DNA of 64,000 nucleotides from Apophysomyces variabilis (Eukaryota > Mucoromycota > Mucoromycetes > Mucorales > Mucoraceae), in NCBI GenBank assembly GCA_002749535.1, contig MZZL01000384.1, positions 131,410-195,409 on the forward strand, written 5' to 3'. The first letter of the stretch is position 1. Each line of letters opens with the position of its first letter. The notes below the pieces were generated by a model. It searched no databases, had not been told where the DNA came from, and saw nothing but the letters and a program-made list of their open reading frames with translations. A program made the translations under genes and the position numbers. Shown here piece after piece: positions 57,157-64,000 of the stretch.

Positions 57157-60100
57157 TTATTGCATATGACACTCCACGGCGCCTCCCTCATCTGAGCCGT
57201 TCTCGTCTTCATTATCGTCGCCTTGCAGTCCACCGCGTTGCATTCGTTGCCTCCTTCTGATAGTGGCTGTTATAGCGGCAATCACATGCCGCGGCAGAAT
57301 ACCATCGGCATCTGAACCTCGTACTCGTTCCTGGTTTCGCGCTACAATAGTATCCTTCTCATACATATGGGAATACGATAAACCAGGGCCAGCGGTTGGT
57401 GAAAATATCTTGATTGTGTTATCGATGCCGGAGACAGCCATCACCGGAAACTTTGGGTGACCTTGTATCACATTCACTGTGTCCTCATCGCCGTGTAAGA
57501 TCTGAACAATTTTTTCAGTCTTCTTGTCCCACACAAACACATAACCGTCATCGCTGCCTGACACAACATATTCATCATTCAGGCCGTAAAAGTTCACATC
57601 TTTTACGGTCTATACTGAAATAAGTATCTTGTTTGGCGAAAGTAGGAGACATATATTCTTACCCTAACGTTACAATGGCCAACATAACGTGATCGTGGTG
57701 ACACGATATCGGTTCCGCTTTCCATGTTTTGACGATCAATATGATGGCAGCGTGGGATCCAGTCATCATCACCGTTATCATCGCTATCTTCGTCATCTTC
57801 GTCACTAGTTTCAATATGCATCTCTATATCCTCTGTCCCGGTTGTATCATGATCATTTTCATCGTCGTCATCATCGTCATCATCGTCATCATCTTCTTCG
57901 TCTTCGTCAGCATCATCGTTATCGTCAGAAGTACTTGTTGTGCTAGTCATACTTGCCGTATCTTCTTCAGCATCCATTTCGGTTACTTCGTTACTACCCT
58001 CGTTTTCTGTCGAAATTTTTTGTTCAGAGGGTCCCGCAACAGCCTTTTCCGGTTCTGTGTCCATTAAATCATTCCGTTGCCGTTTGGAGGGTCCACTTTC
58101 CGATTCGGATAATTGTTTCCTTGCTGTTTGCGAGGACGAAGTTACCCAGGACTTTTTATACATGAAATCTAACCATTTCCACCGCGGCTCCGCTGCTGAT
58201 TCATCCGACATGTCACTTCTATCGCTTTCACCATCCATATCCTCTGTGTCACTGTAACCTTCACGTAACTTCGCTTTTCGTACATCCCTTATGAACAGTT
58301 TCATCATCGTTCGGCAATCTGAGACACCACATGAATCACTCGCATTTTTGTTTCCAACCGCTTGTTGTCTTTCGCGCAGGCGTGTGGAACGATGAGGTGC
58401 GGTTTCAAACGGATCCTCCTCCGGCACTGGTGCCATATAGAGATTTTGTGCTTTTTCCGCATACATCTGTGCTAACGTTAACCAGTCCTGCCGATCTTCA
58501 CACCCGCTGTTCCTATCCCCACCACTTGCAATCCAGTAACCAACTGCAAGGCACCAACAACCCTGCCAGGTATTCGGTAAGATAGATGCTGCTTCCTGCA
58601 TATGCCGCCGCGCAGATGCTAATGCTTCGCCAGCAAAATAATCTGAATCAGGAGAGGAATCGAGATACACGCCTCGTTCGTAAATTCTTCGTATTTGTAT
58701 AGCTGCTTCCATGCAAAGCCCCCATACTTTCCGTAATTTGCTGTCATCATCACTTTCCACATTATTCTCAGCATTATCAAACTCTGACAGCACATCATGC
58801 AGTTCATCCATTGCTTGGTCAAGATCTCCCACTTTGAATAGCCGTATTATTAGATCCATCTCCGAGCTGTGATCGAGTACATCTCCTAAATTGCGTTTGA
58901 CTCTTGATGTTTGTTTCAAGGTGGCCTGCGCTGGTGTCTCTTTAGGAGAATCGTGCATGTTAAATAAATAGATCCCATCCGAAGACCAACTTCCCAATAG
59001 CTACGGGTAAAATAGGGTTAGTTGCCATGGAAAATGAATCAAAAAGGGGAAAAAGGTCTTCAGAGAGATCCAAACCAGAACTTACTTCTTGGCCGTTTGC
59101 ATCACTGAATTTACAAGCTGTTACATGGCCATTTCGGCGTCTACTTTCTGGTCTTTGTTCCGAGCGGGCAGAAAACCGTCGAACGCATTTTGATGCTGTT
59201 GCCCAAGTTTCGTTTTTCCCTGCGCCCCCTCCACCTGGTGGCATTCGACGATCATGCAGGTACAGATACTCATCCATCCCAGCCACGGCAAAATATTGAG
59301 GATGAAGTTTATTCATTGAAAGCGTATTAATTTCAACGCCATAGCGACCGTAATCGAGCAAAGGAGATGGGCATCCGTCACGTACATTATCTCCAACAGG
59401 TGCCGGGTACTGTCGAGCCGGCCGACGACTGGCAGTTATGAATGATCGGATAGAGTGAGCTGAACATTTATGAGGTCGTCGAAGGTCGAAGTGGCGTACG
59501 GTTCCTATAGAGGAAAAATAAAAGGTAAGGTACCACCAACCTGGTTCCAAGGTATACTTGGGATCCTGTTGCTTACCGTCTTCAGAGCATGTCAAAAATT
59601 CATTTGGCCTTGCTTCATCCAGACCGATACGTTTCACCCGGTCACTATGGCATGTATAAACTTGCCGCAGTCCGTTTTCGATGGTACCAGAACTGGATGC
59701 ATTAACATCAAACACACGAACTTCAGCGTCACCTGCTGCGGATACGATAACACTGTCAGATGTATGAGGAATAAATTTAGCAGAGAAGATGTTGGCTCGA
59801 TGGCCTAAACAGAGTTGGTTGGATTGAGATTAGAGGATACTTCTCTCATGTCATCCATTTATATTACCTGTCTCAATTGTGTAGGCTAGTCGATAATTGT
59901 CAAATGGCATCCATACACATAACCGGAAATCATCTGAGCCTGACAGTAATTTGTCACCTCCACGAGACCAACTATGTATGTACAATTAAGGATTTTGATT
60001 TCGCATGTGTTTTCCCAGGTAAGAAAAGAATCACTTACTAAAGCGAATTAACGCAACCTTGATGAGCTTCGAGTTCTTTATGCAATGTCATGCGTTGTAA

Positions 60101-60276
60101 AATTTCTTCATCGGCATAGACGGTTCGGACTAAGTAGTGCATGAGTTATGAATTTGGGCACAGTATGTCTGTGATTTAAAGTTACCAAAGGGATTCCTTG
60201 ACAGATCAATGGGAGAACGGTAACGAGATCCGTAACATTCTCTATCGAGTAATGAGCGTTGAACGAGTGCTGACAT
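57157..60276 (-). CDS. DCAF-type WD40 protein (CUL4-DDB1 receptor-like)
   Basis: Seven exons (60276-60186, 60129-60039, 59971-59868, 59804-59577, 59504-59086, 59000-57663, 57609-57157) encode 907 residues. WD repeats fill about 40-330: LSGSDDFRLCVW, VIVSAAGDAEVRVFDV, GTVRHFDLRRPHKC, FAVAGMDEYLYLHDRRM and LLGSWSSDGIYLFN. A long insertion (about 340-756) holds a helical, TPR-like part and a strongly acidic region with a run of Asp near 680. The propeller then closes with NFYGLNDEYVVSGSDDGYVF and FPVMAVSGIDNTIKIF. This split propeller with RHFDLRR/LHDRR (DWD-box-like) ends is typical of DCAF6/DCAF8/WDTC1-class substrate receptors of CUL4-DDB1 ubiquitin ligases. The substrate is unknown. Confidence 0.88.
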
Positions 60277-60486
60277 AATTTTTGTAATATGTTAGGAGAG
60301 TGAGAAATTCAAAGTGTGTGCGTGGAGCTGGGGCATAGATATACTTGATTGGGCCGAAAAAAAAAGAGAGGGTTACACACACCGACTGCATAAAACGCAA
60401 AAAACAGCAACGAAAAAAGAATAAGGCAGAATTCACTGTTTGTTTTCGCCCTTCTTCTTCTTTCCTTTTTTTTCTAACTATAAACG
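60277..60486. promoter_or_regulatory. Divergent promoter, WD40 gene / tyrosine-rich gene
   Basis: 210 bases separate the two divergent start codons. The plus-strand side ends in a strong pyrimidine block (CTTCTTCTTTCC and TTTTTTTC) before the ATG at 60487. No unambiguous TATA box is seen. Confidence 0.5.
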
Positions 60487-60859
60487 ATGGGTAATACACC
60501 AAGTTATTATGATCCTTATTATTATCAGTTTCCTGGTCCAACTTATACGTACGGTTACGGTTACGGTTACGGTTACGATCATGATCCGGTACGACATTTC
60601 GCATCTATTCTTCCTCTTCCTCTGTTTATAGTTTGACATCCTTGAGAATATTCTATTTACCAACGTTTATGTTAACTATTAGTATCAAAGTCGCTTTGCT
60701 GGTTATTTTGCAAGACCAAGTCCATATCCATTTTATCCTCTCAACTATCCAATGCCAACTTACAACTATGATTACTATCACCCTTACCAATATCATCAAC
60801 AGCCACTCTATCCTTCATACTACTACAACTATCCACGGACAGCTCTACCGTACTTCTAA
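60487..60859 (+). CDS. Tyrosine-rich 92-aa protein with N-myristoylation signal
   Basis: Two exons (60487-60588 and 60683-60859) join in phase across a 94-nt GT-AG intron to give 92 residues. 28 of these (30 %) are Tyr, with many Pro, Asn, His and Gln. Exon 1 has YYDPYYYQFPGP and a (GY)4 block encoded by a GGTTAC repeat. Exon 2 has NYDYYHPYQYHQQP and PSYYYNYPRTALPYF at the end. The N-terminus MGNTPSY fits the myristoylation pattern (Gly2, Asn3, Ser6, no Pro at 7), which would attach it to membranes. There is no Cys, no signal peptide and no known domain. Aromatic low-complexity proteins of this type often phase-separate or assemble. That, and any surface or spore role, is speculation. I do not recognise the family. 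Confidence 0.68.
60549..60578 (+). repeat. GGTTAC hexamer repeat (codes for Gly-Tyr)
   Basis: About four to five consecutive ACGGTT/GGTTAC hexamers lie inside exon 1 of the tyrosine-rich gene. They encode alternating Gly-Tyr and could expand or contract in frame. Confidence 0.8.
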
Positions 60860-61332
60860 AAAAAGAATAAACCAGCTGACTGCCCATGATACTAACCTCT
60901 GGAATTCATTTACATCTTGGGTCATTTCCCTCTTCTTTTTCTTATACCTCACTTTAAGACAATATATCTCGCAAAGGAATAATCACCATACTAAAAGGAA
61001 AAAAAAAGGAAGTATATCATCCTATATAGTAGATGCTAATCTTTATCCTACTTATGACTAAGTATTTATGTATTGCTTTTTACCATTATATACGTATGAA
61101 TAGATAGATTGGTAGAAAAGAAGTGCAGATCCTTGTTTCATTATGAATTTTTTTTTAGGTCGGGGAACTGTGTACCAGTCAAAGCTCCTCAAGCACAAAA
61201 CTCAGTGGCATGATCCCCTTCCGAGGAAAAAGGTGAATGACACGTGTTCTTGCTGGACTCGCCCTTTCTCTCTTTTTCCTTTGTTTTCCTTTTTACCTCT
61301 TTCTTCTTTACTAACGGTTGGCATAATCAACA
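60860..61332. other. Intergenic, promoter of Lunapark
   Basis: Contains the 3' flank of the tyrosine-rich gene and a pyrimidine-rich block (61260-61310). A 71-codon frame from 61143 is not supported by any feature. Confidence 0.5.
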
Positions 61333-62756
61333 ATGGGAATTGTCTATTCAAAGAATAAAAACGTAAACAATAACCGAAACATACCAGATATCTTTTTACT
61401 TTGTACTCATTCCATAAAAATGTCTTAGATCGATCCTAATGATTACGAGAAGGTTCTATCCGAGCTTGATGATAAGATTCAGCGGGCTGAAATAAAGCTG
61501 TCCGAAATCAAGATTCGGCAACGGCGAACAGGAGTCTTATGGATTATTTACAGCACCATTGTGTGGGCTATTTACCTTGCCTACTGTTTCTTCACCTTGC
61601 ATAATCAAGATTACAACAACGGCACCATTCTTCTCACTATTCTCCCGGTCATCGTACTTCCTATTGGGTAAACTCAAGCAAACGAATAACGCTCTGGGAA
61701 ATAACCGTAAACCCATGCATAGGATCTATTATACCCGAAAACTTCTTACTTGGTTTTATACTCGAAAACAATCCTCCGAAGAAACCAATCTAGCAGGTCT
61801 ACGGAAAGAGCAGAAATTGAAGCTTGAAGAGTTAAAAAAGAAAACATCGTATTACACCACACAATCGCTGTTGGAGCGTTATGATCTGGCAAAGAAAAAG
61901 CAAGACACACCAAAAGATATGCCAAAACCAGGTAAGGAACATGAAAGAACCTTTGGCTTTTGGAAGCATCAGAAATGAACGAAAATCTGTAAAAAAAAAA
62001 GCATCGATGCCAGTACCTCGCATGGTTCACTCCACACTCCACCCTTCTGCACCATCGTCTCAACAATTTCAACAACAACAACAGCAACCACAGCAGCAAC
62101 AAGCACAGCAGAGATTTATTGCACCATCCCAGAGTGCTAAAGGTTCACATGGTAAGATGATGACCTTGTCATTTGGTTTTCCGAGTCTGATGAAATACGC
62201 TGTTTTCCTTTATTTTGCTTATAATCAGGATATATGGCACCAAACCCTCGTGCAATGATGCCACCGAAGCAACCTCAATGGTATGACAAAATTGTGGATG
62301 CCTTAGTGGGAGACGAAGGACCAGAAACGAAATATGCTTTGATTTGTAACCATTGCTTTGCGCATAACGGACTCGCACTACCACAAGAAATTGATATCAT
62401 CCGTAAGTGAAACAAATAAGAAAGAAACAAAGGGAGAACTCACCTAAGGCGACTCACATGAGCAACTAGAGTATGTATGTCCGCAATGTAAGAAGTTTAA
62501 TCCATCACGGAAATCACGACAGCTGCACCCTGATGGTCCTGTGATTCCTCCTCAAACACCCTCACCTGTGCCTTCGCCTCGGCCTGTGTCTGCAGCCTTG
62601 TCTCCTCCATCGCCTGAGAGCATTGCGAACCACGAGAATGGAACCAAGGAGGCACTGGAGGCACTTCATGAGGAAATAGAAGCAGAACGACAGAGCGGAG
62701 CATCCATTGCATCACGCGTACGACAGCGTCACGCACATGAACACAAAGAGGAATGA
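61333..62756 (+). CDS. LNP1: Lunapark (ER three-way junction protein)
   Basis: Six exons (61333-61362, 61429-61667, 61723-61931, 62002-62151, 62229-62402, 62470-62756) encode 362 residues. The N-terminus MGIVYSK fits the N-myristoylation pattern, as in animal Lunapark. A coiled coil (DYEKVLSELDDKIQRAEIKL) precedes two close membrane segments (about 45-66, GVLWIIYSTIVWAIYLAYCF; about 73-95, TILLTILPVIVLPIG). A second coiled coil and a Gln-rich linker follow. The signature zinc finger is split by the last intron: CNHCFAHNGLALPQE, then YVCPQCKKFNP (four Cys). Lunapark stabilises tubular ER junctions, counteracting atlastin/Sey1. The last acceptor (ACTAG, 62469) was chosen because it alone keeps the CPQC frame. 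Confidence 0.93.
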
Positions 62757-62966
62757 GACAGTTTTATGATGAACCTTGTTATCGACATCAAGACCGCGTT
62801 TTGGAGCGTAAACACAGAAAGAGAGAGGGAGAAGGAAAAAAGACAGAGATTCCATGGGAGGATGATGAACAGTTTTGAAATATTGGGATGAAGTTTTTGA
62901 AAGAGGAACGTGACATCTGTGTGTGTAGATTATCTCTTATTCATTTGTTTTTTTTTTATAATATTT

Positions 62967-63644
62967 TTAATGACACTGCATGGATTTGTCTGTAGTTGAA
63001 CCAAAAATAAAGTGACCCACACCTGCGCCTAATACGACTGCTATCATAAGGAATCCATTGAAAGACATAAACACGAGCATCAACCAGAAACTCAGTCCAA
63101 CAAGAAGAGCATACAGACTAGAACGCATTAGAGCTTGTTGTTTGGTATATCTGGATAAAAAAATTCCATGCTTTGGTGAGAAAACCATGAAATGCTTTTG
63201 TTTTTCCCTTTCATTTTACCCAACGTCTTGTTTCTGTCCGCCTAGCAATCTGTCACATTCACTATGGTTAACATCAGTGTCACCCTCCACGTTTGTCTCG
63301 TCGTGTGAATCGAATTTCTTTGCATTCGCTTCCAGCCAATGCTTATCCAATGTCTTGGCTGTGTTGGATAATAATTCGTAGGACGCAGCGATGGCAAAGA
63401 CGGCAATACAAGAAATGATAAGACCTAACGCTGATCGGATATGCCACCATTCAAATACAACACAGAGGTCTTGGACTTGCCAGTTGAAGAGCATCTATAG
63501 ATTGAACATTTGTCAATTTTATATCCAAACACAACGGCCCCCTCTTGTTTTTCGTTTTATTAGGTTTGGAAGTTTTCAGCTTGCATTCATTTGACATGTA
63601 TGCTCAGGCATAGGGTGCTCGGGCATAGGGTGTTGGTGTTCCAT
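62967..63644 (-). CDS. Ctr-family high-affinity copper transporter
   Basis: Three exons (63644-63585, 63494-63220, 63150-62967) encode 172 residues. The extracellular N-terminus MEHQHPMPEHPMPEH carries copper-binding Met/His motifs. Next come CQMNMLFNWQVQDLCVVFEW and TM1 (about 36-57). After a hydrophilic loop, TM2 carries the MxxxM motif (LMLVFM) and TM3 the GxxxG packing motif (LGAGVGHFIFG). The C-terminus ends QCH, the usual copper-handing Cys/His. The protein would form a trimer importing Cu(I) at the plasma or vacuolar membrane. The first intron starts with GC (GCAAGC) rather than GT. The splice is supported because it joins CQMN to MLFNW, a conserved Ctr junction. The loop between TM1 and TM2 is acidic and His-bearing. 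Confidence 0.92.
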
Positions 63645-63815
63645 AGTGTCTCCTCTATCTCTTTGTGCGTGAGTTTATGTTTGTCTTTGTATGTAAGCGT
63701 GAATAGAACGTTAAAGAAAAGGGACAAAGGACAAGGATGACCGAGGGCGCGTTTCTTTCTTCCTTTCCGCCCCTAAGACGTTCTGATTGGCTTAGAGGGC
63801 TGTTGAAAAATGCCT

Positions 63816-63823
63816 CTTTTATA
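63816..63823 (-). promoter_or_regulatory. TATA box for the copper transporter gene
   Basis: TATAAAAG read on the minus strand lies 172 bases upstream of the start codon at 63644. A purine-rich to mixed leader follows. No clear copper-response element was identified. Confidence 0.5.
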
Positions 63824-64000
63824 AAGTCCGATTAAGAGACGAAGATTAATGCATCATGTTATCTCTTTTCCATGTCACGTTGGACGCCCTATGCACCTTT
63901 TGACTTTCTTCTTTATATGTATCATGTTTTCGGGGGGAGAGGTGGAATTAGAAAGAAGAAAGCAGAAATGTATATGTATATATATACACACTGTATGATG

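Noticed and set aside
57729..58257. Plus-strand Ile/Val-rich frames
   Set aside because: Antisense of the poly-Asp region of the WD40 protein.
60242..60631. Frames on both strands across the GGTTAC repeat (Arg-Asn or Val-Thr repeats)
   Set aside because: They are other-frame readings of the hexamer repeat; the spliced tyrosine-rich frame explains both flanks better.
61143..61358. 71-codon frame before Lunapark
   Set aside because: No similarity, poor start context, and it runs through the Lunapark start in another frame.

Overview
The window is nuclear DNA of a filamentous fungus, most likely a member of the Mucoromycota (Mucorales type). Nearly every gene is cut by short GT-AG introns of about 45-110 nt. 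Intergenic DNA is AT-rich and contains CT/GA tracts, and the gene set is eukaryotic (RPA2, Lunapark, mitochondrial propionyl-CoA carboxylase, zinc-cluster and GATA factors). No organelle, plasmid, bacterial, CRISPR or viral segment was seen. Exon models were built by hand from splice signals, reading phase and family similarity. No transcript or database was available.

Region by region. 1-4.7 kb: two 3' pieces of non-LTR retrotransposons lying back to back, a six-exon minus-strand reading frame of doubtful identity, and a tRNA-Arg(CCU). 5.5-7.1 kb: a small membrane protein (DMAC1/TMEM261-like) and replication protein A subunit 2. 7.1-15 kb: gene-poor and AT-rich, with a few weak, spliced minus-strand candidates. 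15-25 kb: a 27-residue zinc-knuckle microprotein, the propionyl-CoA carboxylase beta subunit, a GATA factor, and a 1,002-residue PX-PH-RhoGAP protein. 25-27 kb: nothing recognised. 27-34 kb: an ABC1/ADCK-family protein, a phytanoyl-CoA dioxygenase, a mitochondrial J-domain protein, and ethanolamine kinase. 35-42 kb: a Def1-like CUE protein and an Nst1-like coiled-coil protein, convergent. 43-53 kb: a Kelch membrane protein, a Tea4/Bud14-like SH3 polarity protein, an unknown proline-rich protein, and a GPI-anchored Kre9/Knh1-type wall protein. 53-64 kb: a Zn2Cys6 factor, a DCAF-type WD40 protein, a very tyrosine-rich small protein, Lunapark, and a Ctr copper transporter.

There is no operon-like pathway. 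Loose themes are polarity and cell surface (RhoGAP, Tea4-like SH3, Kelch, GPI protein), mitochondrial metabolism (PCCB, J-protein, ADCK, DMAC1-like) and transcriptional control (GATA, zinc cluster, Def1). The most unusual content is small or hidden in splicing. It includes the tyrosine-rich protein with a myristoylation signal, the 27-residue zinc knuckle built from three exons, an 11-nt micro-exon that completes the zinc cluster, a GC-AG intron in the copper transporter, and a stop-free 57-nt intron in PCCB.
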